NCBI GenBank assembly: GCA_034687125.1 | Contig: JAQGBZ010000041.1 | Location: 231,796-295,795, forward strand | Reading direction: 5' to 3' | Length of the DNA: 64,000 bases | Origin: Neelides folsomi | Lineage: Eukaryota; Arthropoda; Collembola; Neelipleona; Neelidae | Shown: positions 11,493 to 24,900 of the stretch, piece by piece | Numbering within the stretch: the stretch's first letter is position 1 | Layout of the letters: each line of letters starts with the position of its first letter | Made by a program: the position numbers and the translations under genes | Notes under the pieces: model-generated | The model's input: only the letters and a program-made list of their open reading frames with translations | What the model was told of the DNA's origin: nothing | Database searches by the model: none

Positions 11493-12713
11493 ATCATTTC
11501 TCCGTTAAACCGTTGAATAAATTGGTGTGCTTAAAAAGTGGAATTTTTAAAACTTGACTCATTTAATCTTGTCATAATATGGAAATTAAAAAATACTGTA
11601 AACCGATTATTTACAAATAGTAGCAATAAAAGCAAAATTTTTGAAATTAATGTAATGAAGGCCAAAAATATTAACATTACAACGTTACAATTAATAAGTT
11701 ACCACCATATATGGTATTTTAGTTATACCATGTACGTATGTAACAATATGGTCATATGGTATTATTGTACTCTACATTATTTGGCAGTATCAGTGTGAGT
11801 TGTTACTCATTATATTACTTTTCTCACTCTCGTTAAATTATGAACTTCTATCTAAACATTACCATTTGAATGATCATTTTATTATGCAAATTCATACATC
11901 ATTCTAATCATTCATAATACTTATTGTTAGATATATTAAAGTACAAAATTCCAAACTGCTAATAATACCTTCATAGATGTAATTACACGTCTAAAGATAA
12001 AAGGTAATAAGGAAAATCACGTGAAAATAGCACGTGCAAAGATACATTTTCATTGTTTATTCATCTTTTGGTTCGTAGGCTCATTTCACTGTATAATTTC
12101 TCATCCTTCATCTACTCATTCCATAATGAGCTTCTTTATTATAAATAGTTCAACCTTTAAAGAATATCCGAGAATCATAATTCATAACAACTTCCTTACA
12201 CTAATAGAAAAGATTAAATACTTAACTTACAATATTTAAGATGTAGAGTTATTTAGAATGTATTTGTAGTTGGTGTATTTAATTTATTTAGCTTGCACTA
12301 ACTTCAGATAACAGTCTACGGTACACATTTATAAATTACTGATACCTACATACTATTTATTATGTGTAAATATTTAGAATCACCCATATGATTAGTTAGA
12401 TCTCTACTATATTTTGTAAATGAACATTTTTACTGTGAGTTAAGTTTTTATTTAACATAAATCAAATTACGTTGCTTTTTTACGAGAAAGAGCATTATCA
12501 TTAAATATGTCTAATATTTTCAATTCTTCAAAAGGCCAAACTATAGAACTATTACATAACTAATATAATTAATTTTTATTGAGTTATAAATTATAATGTT
12601 CCACCATTTACTTCAAAATATTATACACCAAGTTTAAGCAGATGAGTGAGTTCTTAAAATAAGCTTCGATCAAGAGATCAGAATTTTTAATAAGAATTTT
12701 TTGTGGATTCAAT
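11493..12713. other. Spacer between four-TM genes B and C
   Basis: AT-rich, with TACATA/TATGGT-rich stretches and a likely poly(A) signal for gene B (GAATAAATTGG) just after its stop. An open frame at 12021-12239 shows no family features. I see no further copy of the four-TM family here. Confidence 0.45.
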
Positions 12714-13679
12714 ATGAAGAATTGGTTCGATTATTTTAACAAGGGATTCGAGAAGAAAAATGGAACCTTTGTCATTTCAATAATAGACATCGTATGTGAA
12801 ACAAGTTTAATATAAACACGTTAAAGTTGTTAACTCCCTATTAACGCTAATTCACAATAACTACTAACAATGAGTTCCTTTACAATGTACCATGTACATA
12901 ATATGTAGTATGTAACAAGTAATAATAATGTGGACATTTTAAGTTCATCAATTACATACCTGATGTAATTTGTCATAAAACTTTACATTACTAAATTACA
13001 TTCTTTGTTTCTATTCAGATTTTGGGATTACTAGAGGCGGTGTCTTATACAAAGAAAACATTTAATGGAGAAATCAAATATCTTCACATTGTCTCTTTTT
13101 CAAATGACACAAAGACAACACCAATAGATTCAGAATCAAGTCCAGAAGACAACAATGGTGATTTAAAGAAAAGTTATTCCAATACATTATAAACGATAAT
13201 AAATATTTTCTCATATTTTATAGAATATATCATTTTTGCAATTTCTTCGGTATGGGCCTTGAGCTCGATCATTGACATTGGATCTTCAACGCTTTTAATA
13301 CATGGAACATGGCGTGTATAACAAAATTATAAAACAACATTATTTATTCAATGGGTTTTATTATTTTTATAAAATTGTCTGTTACACTAATATTAAAATA
13401 TTGCAGAATTCTCTAAAATGCTGTCTATGGTGGATTTATATAAGGATTTCAACTTTCGTTTTCACATTTTTACTTTTCCTGGTTTACGTAATCGTTAATG
13501 AAAGTGGATCATTGTGGTTTAAATTCTATTGTTTGATATTCATTGTTTACCGTCTATTTTCATTTTGGTGGGTCGATTCCTTCAATGACGAATTAAGGAA
13601 AATTGTCACAGCTAAAAGCAATTTAAATAACATCCCAGCAATTCAAATTACTGATGAAAGTGGCAACCAAATATTTTAA
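12714..13679 (+). CDS. Four-TM protein C of the tandem family (193 aa)
   Basis: Four exons: 12714-12791, 13019-13157, 13224-13315 and 13407-13679, with the same phase pattern 0/1/0. TM1 spans the exon 1/2 junction (GTFVISIIDI then ILGLLEAVS). The loop has an NDT sequon and is acidic; TM2 is in exon 3 (IIFAISSVWALSSIIDIG). Exon 4 begins with CLWWIYIR, the shared C-x2-W-x-Y-x-R signature, followed by two hydrophobic segments. The C-terminal tail is short. The exon 3 donor (GTATAA after TGGCGT) was chosen because it restores phase 0 as in the paralogues; a different donor would break the frame. An AATAAA follows the stop by about 80 nt. Function unknown. Confidence 0.78.
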
Positions 13680-15026
13680 ATATTAACGATTAACCTTTGA
13701 GAGGAGATATGCCATTATACCATACATACATACATAATTCTGTATACCATATTCTAAATAAAGTTAAATAATTAAGTATAAAGAGTGAAAATGGAATATT
13801 GTGCTTATACAATTATGTACATATGAGTATAATTCATATTAAATGATTTTCTATTAAACGCTTTTATTTGAGATTTGATAAAGAAGCATTATAATTTCGA
13901 TTGCTCCGTTTGATATAAATATTTACTAAGGAATAATACTAGGTATATGTATTTTATATAAATATCAGAAATAAAAATAAAAATAATGTAATATTATCAG
14001 AATCAAAATACATACTGGTAGTTATATTGGACTAACACTGCCAATAGGTCCGATGAAACGAATATTTCCTTTCTTAAGCGTTCTTGAGCGTGAGCTCTGC
14101 GCATAACTTTGTAGTCAAAAATATTTATTTTGATATTAATTTACACCTATAATCCCATACAATAACTTTCCCCGTGTCAAAAAGATTTAAATGTGGGCAT
14201 TTGGTAGTTAATAAATCAAAATTCCTATTACGAGCAGTTAATCTTGTTTATAAGATTAACTGCGGTTGGAGTTTACATTTAACCACCGCGTACATTGGAT
14301 TTAAACCATCTTTGATTTAATGTGATTCGGCGCATATTTAGATCTCGATTTTAAGGTTTGAGGGCGTTAATTTGAATAAGGCATCAATTACTGGTAGAGC
14401 CAAGAAGTCAATTTGGGCGTCTACGATATGCAAATGTGGTCTGTGGAAGGAATAGGGCCTACCTATAAATATTAAATACACGGTAGGTGTAATATCTCTC
14501 TGACAGGCAGAGGGGAAGTGGGATAAATGGATCCATTTTCCGAATGAGATACACAGAATACATAAGATCGCCGACACGTAGCCGCAATTTCCTAATTTTA
14601 TAAAAGGTAAAACATCATATAAAGGAGGGAATAACTCTCTGACCCTATTCCTCCCTATCCATGATTATGCTGAGAGGAATTGGGCGAGTCCGTTGCGCCA
14701 ACGAGGTCAAAAATCTTCCCGACCGCTTGGAATCTCCCAGTGGTGTGGTTCTGACGGAAAAGAATAGTTTTGGATGGAAAGCACGAATTGATTTCGCCCG
14801 TCTCCCACTGAACTTTCCAAAGAATCCCCTCAATTTCAATTGATAGCTTTTTACCTCTTTGAAATGATAATTCCTCTCCTTTCTTCCCATCTCCTCTCTT
14901 CGTGCTCACAGCCATTCCAATACGGCCAGAAGAATTAATCACATTAGCCACTCCTGGGATCTCCTGGGTTAATTTATGAGAAGGTGTGACTTATTGGCAG
15001 CCCCAATCCGACTCAAGAGGTTCTAA
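13680..15026. other. Intergenic; GC-richer part upstream of TMIE
   Basis: The first part is AT-rich 3' flank of four-TM gene C. From about 14300 the composition becomes GC-richer and has overlapping fortuitous frames on both strands (14338-14951) with no recognisable domain or splice support. It probably contains the TMIE promoter and 5' UTR, and possibly an upstream TMIE exon that I could not identify. Confidence 0.45.
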
Positions 15027-16693
15027 ATGGACGTGGCCAATGCCAAGGAATGTCAAAATAACACGGAAAAGGTGAGTAAGAACTGACGAGCTCATCATTT
15101 CTCTATAACTTTCACTATGTTTCACCCACTCCCACGTTTTCCCTCCTCGGAAAACTTCACGGCATTTTTGTTGAGTTCTTTCTGCCCTTTTTGATAAAAG
15201 AAACGTTCCATTTCTTTCCCCTAAAAATCCTACACGCTTTTTGTATAACTAAATATTATAAATAAAGGAATACAAATGGCAACTAAAGATCAAACTGAAA
15301 AAGTAAAGAAAATCATTATTTATTAAATTCCCATTAATGTTAAAATATCAATCAGTACGCAATACATATACAGATAATATCTGTATATTTCGTAGTGCTT
15401 GTTCATTAGTATTACATACAAGAACTCAAGTAAGTTGTTAAGATTTATTCCAGTTTTTGATTTTTGTATTTACAGGGTTGTGCAAACGCTCTCGGGGATG
15501 GTTATGTTAAAATCGAAAAGGAAGATTGGGTCGAAGAAGAATTCATGTATGGATTTCGTACATGGCATGTCATGTTCTTATCTGTTGCTGGATTCTTAAC
15601 TTTGGGTAATTAACTTGCTTTATCAATAATTTAGAAATCAATTGAAAGAATCATTAGTTTAAAAATCTATTACAATTTTACAATGCAATTTGTATTCTGC
15701 AAGTCATTCTACTCTGCTGCTGCGTTAAATTCCGAATACCGAGAACTAAGCAAGAGATTGAGGGCGATTATGTCCGGAGGAAAATATTGAGAAAGTTCAG
15801 AAAGAGATTGAAAGCCATTCATAACCAAGAGTTGGACGATATGGATCTAAAAAGAGGTAAATTGTGAATAAATCTCAATTAAAAATCATCGACCCTTCGC
15901 ACATTATGAGCCAGATGGGCTTTGATTGAATCAAACCCATTTTGTATATAATTAACGTGTGTAAATTAATGATGATAGCCTTGGACAAAATCCGGGCGGA
16001 ATTTAAATCCGATACGGAGAGCATTGCCCAGTCGGAAGCAGGTTTTTCAGTAGCAACCATCAGTTCCATTGCACCTGGCGGCCCAGGCGGCGGGCCCAAC
16101 TCTTACAGACGAGCATCCCAGATTCAAATCGGTAATTTTGGAGTCATAAACCCTCTTGTATATTTATTTATGCATTTAATGTGGGGCCCAAATTGCCCAC
16201 CATAGACATCTCCTTGGAAGAACTCCGAGCCCAATCTCAAGGGATTGGAGCGAGGTTGGCTCTCGCCATTTCCCGAGTCTTCGTCCGGCCCAAAGTAGGA
16301 CAAGGAAAGACGGCCGACGGAATCCCCACACCATCTGGGATCGAAGGCGGTCAGTGCACCATCAATCCCAATCCGAAGATTTCTCTCAAGACCGGCGGAG
16401 AACCGGAAGTCGTGGCGGGGACGAGCACAAAAGGGGGAGAAAAAAAGAAACCGGAAGGGAAGAAGGACGAGAACAAGGAACAGAAACTTCCGCCCAAGGC
16501 AAATGAGGATATTAAAAAGGGAAAGAAAAGTGAAGAAAAGGATGTCAAGAAGGAAAATAAAGGGAAGGAAAAAGGAGAAGGGAAAGAAAAGGATGGTGGG
16601 AAATTAAAGAGTCAACCAACGACGACCAAACCACTTCCGCCACCCAAACCTGCTAATTTGAAAAAAGGGAAAAAAGATGAACCTGTGAAATAA
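15027..16693 (+). CDS. TMIE: Transmembrane inner ear protein homologue (mechanotransduction channel subunit)
   Basis: Five exons: 15027-15071, 15476-15605, 15704-15856, 15979-16131 and 16206-16693, junction phases 0/1/1/1, 322 residues. A single membrane segment spans about residues 45-66 (WHVMFLSVAGFLTLV then ILLCCCV), followed directly by the TMIE hallmark RIPRTKQEIEGDYVRRK (69-85), matching vertebrate CRVPRTRKEIEARYLQRK. The long C-terminal tail is Lys/Glu-rich, like the poly-Lys tail of the vertebrate protein but about twice as long. Family knowledge: TMIE is an accessory subunit of TMC mechanotransduction channels in hair cells and worm neurons. The ATG at 15027 is preceded in frame by a stop; no signal peptide is visible, so an upstream exon may be missing. 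The phase-1 intron series suggests insertable exons. Confidence 0.9.
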
Positions 16694-19600
16694 CAACAAT
16701 GAGCAAATAATTAGATTACATATTGTATTCAATATTTGTAAAGGTGTATTTATACAGTAAATTTTACAGAGTTTGAATGTGAAATAAGAGTTGATAAATA
16801 AGAGAAAGATTGATCGATTAATAATAATTATTGATTTATTTAATTCGCTTTTTCGATGGTGAGGATGTATGAGGTGTACTTTGTGCTTCGACGTTATTAT
16901 TGTTATGTTATTTTCAATTATTTTGTAGCATTTCTTCTTAATACAATTTAGTTCAAAGGTACAATCAAATAAACAGTATACAATTACAATGAACCAATGC
17001 GGGTGTGAACTTGTCCATTGGCTCAATGAATTTTACACTTTGTCAAACTTACAACAACATCGAATCTAACCTTTTGTTTCATTACAATTTAATGCCAACG
17101 TGTACATGTCATTTCTACATATAATACGTATTTTAACTGTCGTGGTGAAACTTATGGTAATTTCCAGAAGCGACATTACAAAGATCCATTTTTATTATAT
17201 TCAGTTAAGTATATAATATTGCATTCAACTAGGTCGACTCACTTCTAAGGTACATTTATAGGATTTTTCTTATCGGGGAAAATTTCTTTTGTATTTAAAT
17301 AAACCTTTTAACCGTAAGAATCTTATATAAATTTATAATAGCTTTAAATTGTAGTTACACATGTAATAATGGCTAACTTACAACTATGATGTATTTATTA
17401 GTATTTAGTAACAATCATATGTAAATAATGTGTATACATACTTAAACTCCCATATTAAATATGTATGCACACACAAGGAATGAATGGAACAAGAATAAAA
17501 ATGATAAAATTGAAAGATACACAATTATTTCATTAATAGACACTTTTAAATGACGACGTCAACAATTTCCTTTGAACTTTTAAACACTTCACCTTCTCCG
17601 TCCATTTAAAATTGAAATTTTAAAAGTTTCTCTCGATGGCGGAAAATTTGTTTTTCGCCACATTGTTTTTTTCTTTAGTTATTTTGTATCATCCTCAAAT
17701 CCTCACTATTGTAGCTATTATTTTTTATCACGAATTAATCATGGGAATTCCTCCTAGCATTTTATATGTGAAAATGTTATGTTTAAGACGATTTAATAAA
17801 ACGAGACATTTCCATTTCTAAAGAATGGAAATTTGGTCATTTTAATCATCTCCTCCATCAGAGACAATTTCGATACTTCGTCGTTTTGAGAGAACAAATT
17901 GTTTTTTTGCCTCTGTCAGAGTGAGTCTTACTAAATAGTTACGTAATAATAGTAGCCCTAGAGTTAGCACCAGGCCAGGCCACGTAAATGTCAAAACTTT
18001 ACAATCATGCGAACTTGAACCTTAATGGATAAAATGTTTAAACACACATTCTGTGTCCCTACAAACACTCACAAAGATGAATGAATTATTTACACATCCT
18101 ATAAGTAAGTACAGATTACATACGTATAGAATAGCATCATTAGTTCGATAACAATTCAATGTCAATAAAAAATGCATAAGACATGAATCTTCACACTCTT
18201 ACTCTCAAATAGTTTTGCGAAAGAAAGTCTCTTTTAACGAACAATAATTATCATTATTATAGAGGTGACTGACGGTGCGTGAACGCACCTGAGCCACATC
18301 TCAACACATATACTTTAAACGTACATTTACACACCTTCCTCATCCACCTCATTCAATTAGTCAAGACATAGCGAGGAGAAATGAAAATCGTATCATAAGT
18401 ATAAGTGTCATTTTTAAGGAAGGGTTATACTTGGCTGGCAGTGAATATTATAATAATTACAATATCATGTAATCTTATTATTTCTCTTAACACCGATCTT
18501 AACCTCAAACTCAAAAGTCCTCAATTATACCTCGTAGTATTACATAGATTTAACTTTTTAGAATGTATTATATCTTAAGAATGGCGAGCCGGGTCGCAGA
18601 ATGTAAAGTATGGATAATTAAGAATCTTATCCCGTATCATGGCCCATGGGGGTAGTATCTTATAATATTACGTGTATAGCTTTTAGTAGAACAATTGTTC
18701 GTTTATTGTAACTCCTTTAATAACATTAAGTTTAGCCTTAACAACTCTTCTCGACTGGATAAAATTTGAATGCTTTGGAATGGAATGGAGGATCTGGATG
18801 GAGATTTGGAAAAATGGATTCGAGAATGGACATTTGCAACGGAGGCAGGGGCCAAGGCGTGTGAAAAATAAAAAGGAGAATTTGTTCGAGCCCTCTCGGG
18901 GAATGATTATTATTCGACTCCCTCATTGAGGCAGGAGAGAGGAAGATGAATGGTGAAATTGGCTGTTCGGAACTTGGAAAGTGATAACTCAAGAGAGGAA
19001 ATTAGAAGATTTGGATCTTAATGTACTTGAGGTGTAGGCATATCACTAGCAAGGAACTATTTTAGCCTTTCTACCACACATTATGTAACGAGCATAAATG
19101 TTGCGCAATCGATTGCAGGTAAGTAATGGAAGTTTTCGGTTCATTTTACTCTTTGTTCAACGAGAGGGAATACGAGGCTGGCATTTTTCTAATATGTACA
19201 AGAGATACATTTAATATGTCTCTTCTTCTTCCTTATATGCCTATTTGTCCAAATGTGGAGCAACGAGCGATTTGTCTAACCATGGACCGACTACTTCATT
19301 ACTCCTCCCTATTCATATCCTCAGCTCTACTGATTTTTTGGCAGAATGTGGAAGTACTGAAGGGAATGAGAAAATAAAATCCGCATTAAAAAAGCTCCGT
19401 ATCAATTATTTATCCTATATTGGAAAGTGTTGAGCTAGGGAGGGCGGGAGCACTTCAATCCTGACAACTCATGAAAGGGAAATTAAAGTCAAAGTCAATA
19501 AGTATTAAGTATACACACACATGTATGTATTTATATGTATCTTTTAATTAAGGAACGCAAACAAAGGTGTACGAGTCCTCGCACATTCTTAAAACTTACT

Positions 19601-20280
19601 TTTAAAGCTTTCATGATACATGTAGCCTTCATGATTGAACGTTAGGAAAATTTAGTTTAACTTTTCCTAACCCTACTATATTTACCTTCATTTAAATATT
19701 GTAATACTCATGATCAAAATGAGCTTGTATTAAATAATTAAATAGGCATATTTGGTTTAGTAGCTAATTAAAACGTTTTAAGCACCTTCTCGTGATTAAA
19801 TATAAATTGGACAAAACCCAACATTGTAGAATTTTTTTAGTAAGGTCAAGAAATATTGATCCTTCAAATATAAATTCATCCTTATAATTCCTTTTTAAAA
19901 ATGAAAGATTTAATAAAGGAAATGATTAGTTTTTGGACTCAGTCAAATAAAAGGCTGGAACCCTTTTGATATTTCTCTCACATTTCTGGGGGTCAAACAA
20001 GATGAATTTCCTAACGGACCGTCATTAAAATTTGAGGAATCTGGAATAGGAAATGAAGAAGGGGTTTTGAGAAACATGGGAATTCAGAATAGTTTGAATT
20101 CTTTGAGGACTTTTTCCGAAAGGGGACCATTTGGCTCAATCTTCCATTAACTGTCGTCTGGCATTAAAGAGGGGCAAAAGAAAGGAGGGAGAACATTTTC
20201 TCGAAGGCATAATTTACGAGGTTTGTTGAAGGGCCTGAATAAATATGTGTATTAAACGTGTTGGGCAAGGAGGTGCGTGA
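16694..20280. other. Long convergent intergenic region
   Basis: Separates the TMIE stop from the 3' end of the YjbQ-like gene. It is mostly AT-rich, and GC-richer after about 18700. A 61-codon frame at 17636-17821 begins MAENLFFATLFF and is hydrophobic, but nothing else supports it. Frames at 18738-18992 and 19126-19433 have no recognisable content. No TIRs or long repeats are evident. Confidence 0.4.
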
Positions 20281-21997
20281 TTAGCTGTGGGTGTGATGGC
20301 TGTGGCCGTGGCTGTGGGAGCTATGGTGTGGGTGATTTTGTGAGGAGGAAGCTGTGGAGAGCGGAGTGCCCGGCGCCAGGCACCCGTTCAAAGTCACTAC
20401 CAGTTTTCTGGAACCTGCATGGTTCCGGTGTTCGCATAACCAGATCCCTTGCCACGTCCCTAAACTGAGCTTCCCCTCGCTAATTGGAATTGACAATGAT
20501 GAGCCTAGTAGACACGCCTTGACATGAGCTGGCTGTAATTCAAATCAAAGTCCCCAATTAAAACCTTTTGATCCAACATGGAAGGAGAAAGGAAAAATTG
20601 TAATTGGGGGAATTAAAAGCTTCGCATGAAAGAGGCTCATTTTCGGTAATCAGGAGAGAACAAAGGGGCTCATATTATTTTAATCATGGAAATGAAAATG
20701 ATTTAATCTTCCCACTTACCATATCGTCGGGGCCCTCACAAGAATGTTTGAAAGGCATTCCCTGCAAAGACACGAGCCGTTAAATGGGGTTACATCGGAA
20801 TTAGAATTTAATTAGGAATTTAAGTAAATCATCAGGTTAAAATTGAACTTAATTGTAATATACTCTACATAGGTTGTGTGATATAATGTCCTTACCTCAG
20901 GCACTAATTTATTAAGCATCATCTCCATATCGTCTCTCACGTCTGGGTCCCAACTCTCATTCAACGCGAGACTAGCCGATGTATGCAGAACTGAAATTAA
21001 TTGAAGGAAACGTTAATTGAATTTCATTCCGCTCCTTAACGAGCTATCACTTAATATCACACGGTCATATCGTTGGATCGAGAGATACCATCAGTCATGC
21101 TATCAGAAGATTATCACCCTCACATTCCAATACAACTTCCAGGCGACACCTCAATTCATCAAAAATTCGATTTGCTAAATTGAACCACGTGCCTCCATTT
21201 TCCCCATTCGTACTCAAGAGAAAGAATGCATTCTTTCATCCCTCACTTATAAAATTCATTTCTCCCACCAAGTCCTTTCATATTTAAATTTCCAAGAACC
21301 CATTGATCGCCAAATATAATAATCCCCGGGATTATTGGGAGAAATAAATAAATGGTTTCAACTCCTCAAGAAGACATCGTCTTCGAGAGTGGATGAATCT
21401 TCTCTTGAGGGTCGGATGATGAGGCGTGACAAGAGGTCGCATTCCTTCTTTATGCTCATAAGTCTCATAACCCTCCTTTTTTGCAGATTGATTTCATTGA
21501 ATTCATTCCGCCGCCTGTTTTCACTTTCCCTTTATTATTATGAGGGAACCTTTTGGCCGCTTTTACCAACACGCTCGGTACACATCATTTGGAAGGACAT
21601 GAAAATGTCGAAATAGAGAACACGACACTTCCATCGCTCAATGGCACTTTTATGCAATAAATCTTAATTTGAAAATCTTGTCCCGGCCTTCCATCTCCAT
21701 TGTGGACTTCCGAGAAAGGTTAAAGGTCCATTGAATCAATAGACGTGAATTTTTAAACTCAAGAGCCCTAAATGGTCCGGAGGAATGGGATGTTGGAGTA
21801 ACATGGTATCAAATTGTGAACCAATTAGGGGCCTTACTTTGTATATGGAAGAGGCCAACGTTGAAGTTGTGGATCTCGGGGACCTGACGAAGGATCTCTT
21901 CGGTCACGAGGTGAACACCTCTGTGTTGTGGTCGGAGATTGATCTTCCTCTGGAACCAGGCCGACCCGACTTGAATCCCTCGACTCGAAGAAGCCAT
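20281..21997 (-). CDS. YjbQ/UPF0047 family protein with C-terminal His-rich tail
   Basis: Four exons: 21838-21997, 20896-20990, 20720-20761 and 20281-20532, phases 1/0/0, 182 residues. The compact single domain is covered end to end: AWFQRKINLRPQHRGVHLVT (strand 1), then HTSASLALNESWDPDVRDDM at 56-74, PFKHSCEGPDDM, PAHVKACLLGSSLSIPI (100-116) and GTWQGIWLCEHR (124-135). These are the conserved His/Cys/Glu-bearing motifs of the family. Bacterial and archaeal members (about 130-140 residues) have been linked to thiamine-phosphate synthase-like activity; the animal role is unsettled. Residues 166-182 add nine histidines, unlike typical members. The frame is open upstream of the chosen ATG to 22081, so an N-terminal extension of about 28 residues is possible. 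Confidence 0.9.
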
Positions 21998-24900
21998 ATC
22001 ACAATTGTATCTCCCTTTCGTGACGTCCGACCGACTGCTCTTCCTGTCCCGGTACGAATCCACGATGGAGAAGGATCCCAATTTCCAAATCTGCCCAAGA
22101 ACTAATGGTTGAGGAGGGTGTCTCGTGCAATGCTGCAGAAGCTGCAGGAAAGAGACCCCGACACGCGGAAGGAATCACTTGCACCCCAACGGGTTCCCCA
22201 CTGTCTCAGGTCCTCTCAAACTGCGGTTTGAGTGGTGCAGAAGGGCCCTCATCCACGGGGTCCTTCTGGCCTAATTAACCCGACCTCACTCAGCACTTGG
22301 GGGGCCTGGCCACGCGGAGGTCATTTCCGTCTCTGAGGGTCGGTGGTGGGGACGGGTGAGTGGGCCGAGTCTCGGGACGAGATAGGAGGAGTAATTCTCG
22401 AGAGTCCGGGTCACTCCACGACGACCACCACTCATGCCGAAGGACTTGGAGGGATCGACGAGGGCCACTTATTCTTCAACAATAACAACACTCGGGAATA
22501 GACACTAGCTCCAGCGGCGACGATCCCACGAGGGACCATCTTCAGCTTATTGCATGGCCGATGGCTCCCTCCACCTCCTCGGCCCGACTCCAGGGCCGGG
22601 ACGAATCCCAATTAAAAGGGCTCGAACCACCCAGCCCTCGATGGCTGGAAACCACTTATTAAATAATGGCCGTATAATTCACTTTTTTGAGCAGTTAAGT
22701 TCGGGGCGGGCGGGGGGACGAGGACGAGGCTCAGGGCCTCGCACTGGGCCACAGTCTCCTCCACAAGGGACTCACCGGGAGCGGTTCCTCGGACAGGATT
22801 CGGAATTAAGAAGAATGAGGAGAGCCATTGTATTATTTTTCCTTTTCCGTGTGAGGAGCGAGAGCAATATTCGGATTCCCATTCGATTTTCGGATTCCTT
22901 CCCGAATTTAGGAGAGGTCGGCAGGTGGCGCGTAGCTATTTCCTCCTATTCCCCCAACTACTCCGGGCACATCGGACCCACATTGATTCCGAATTTCCCG
23001 AATGAAGGTCTCACGGACCTCGTCGCCCACTCAAAGGACAGCTGAGCCAAATACTCGGCTCAAGGAGCCATGAATGAAATACGAAACTCTATTGATGTCG
23101 TCCAGGGAGACCGGCACCACAATGGAATACCCAACAGACTCTCCCCAATCCCCCAATTTGGGCCACACACGCTCTTCTGCTCATCTTGATAAACTCCTGA
23201 GGTCAACCAATGTTGACATTCACCCTACCTAATTGACTCCCAATTACCCGGAGTTCCAGAAGACCTGGGAGCGCCCAATTCCCTCACCTCATAACCCCCA
23301 CTGTCAGGAAGTTGGGAGCAATTAGCTTGGAGTGAACCCTCGCAGACAATAATTGCCGCTTTTACCGCATTGGAAATTCTCGTCTTTGGGAGGTCCTTAT
23401 CGAGGACGGAGCCCATCTGGTAAAAGATGCAGAGAAACTCCCGCGGTGGAAAAATGTTCAGGGAACGTCTTGCCTATTAACTTCAACTCCATTACGCCCT
23501 TTCTTAGGCGAGAAAGGCACAGCATCATTTTAATTAGTTTAAAAACTTCATAATAAAACCCAAGTCCTACGCTTTCAACTACAGGGAACTTAATTAAGCT
23601 GCGAATCATTGATTTTATTTTATATCCAGCTCGCCAATCAAACTTAAGGTATATTTTATTCATTTTTGATATATTATAACATTATAGTAAATCTCTCAAT
23701 CACAACTAATTCCTTAAATTCAATGAAAAATTATAATAATTTTGGCATAATTCCGATCAATTGATTATTTTATTATTTAATTTCTGAGATTTTATAAATA
23801 ACTCTAATTAGTTAATATCTTTTAACAATTATTTTACAACTTAAAGGAATTACATCGATTTCTTATGACTTAAACGATCTTTTATCCCTAATCATTTGAC
23901 TTAAATGATTAGGAATAAAAGCAGGATGTAATAACATTCATCATTCTCAATCAATTCTAAAATATATAGGCAGTAGCTGTATCATTAGATCAATCGATAA
24001 AAACGGCATGTCTTTTAATTGGTTAATTATAAACCTATTATCAATTTATTAATTATCTTGCTTTTAAAAAGGAATTAAGCCTAAAGCGGGAGAGAAATGG
24101 GCTGTATGGAGATATCAAATGGTGTCGTTGAAAGACTGAGTCTTGCTCTAGTTCGAGAGTTCCTTTACAGAAAGGTTTGTAATAAAATGAGTATTCCGCA
24201 TCAAGCGTGAGGGATCCGAGTTTTTTATGATTGTTTTTTATATTTTGAAGGGCCTTGTGAAGAGTCTGAGAATATTGAGCGAAGAGGCGGAAGAGGAGTC
24301 TGGTGGAATTCATAGCCGCCTTCTCCTCGCAAAAGAGTTGCGGATGGGAAATTTAATGAAGATCAATAAAAGATCTACTGAGCCTCTGAGATCAATGCTC
24401 GAAGTACTTGTTAAACACTTTGCGGAAGATTTCCATTCTCCTCGCATAAGATTGGGGAAAGGAGAGAAAGTCCCAGAATGTCTCTCACCCCAAACGGAAC
24501 CCACCGTCGAGTTTTCTCGGGTTTCCCCCGATTTCCATCCCAACGATTCCGCAACTGCCCTTCTCGGTACGTTCACATTGCATAAAACCATGTTGATATA
24601 GGGCTTCTTTTGGTTCCAATTAGACTTCCTTTGTTCCAAAGGAACTACAAAGGCCGTATTTGACTACATGTGTAGCAGATGACTTCGAAGCTGTGTCACC
24701 TCCGGTTTCACCTTCGGTTCACCATGTCAACATTTCCAATGTTGACACGGTCCTTTGGGAAGAAAGGGAGAGTGTGAATGAAAAGTGCGACGTCATCTCT
24801 CGTTTTTCAACTTTAATTCTTCCAGAGTCGAGTTGGAGAAAGTGAGCATCGGAGTCGAGAGAGAAATCGCATGCAGTCTTTCTCCTTCTCGAGATCGATA

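Noticed and set aside
17636..17821. 61-codon hydrophobic frame starting MAENLFFATLFF
   Set aside because: AT-rich sequence often yields hydrophobic frames; no introns, homology or conserved motif support it.
22554..23045. 163-codon open frame in the GC-rich island
   Set aside because: Translation is Gly/Arg/Pro/Ser-biased and overlaps open frames on the other strand; high GC explains the lack of stops.
24053..24639. Open frames on both strands upstream of MINDY4, considered as its missing N-terminal LisH exon
   Set aside because: None contains a LisH-like pattern or ends at a donor in the phase needed at 25645.
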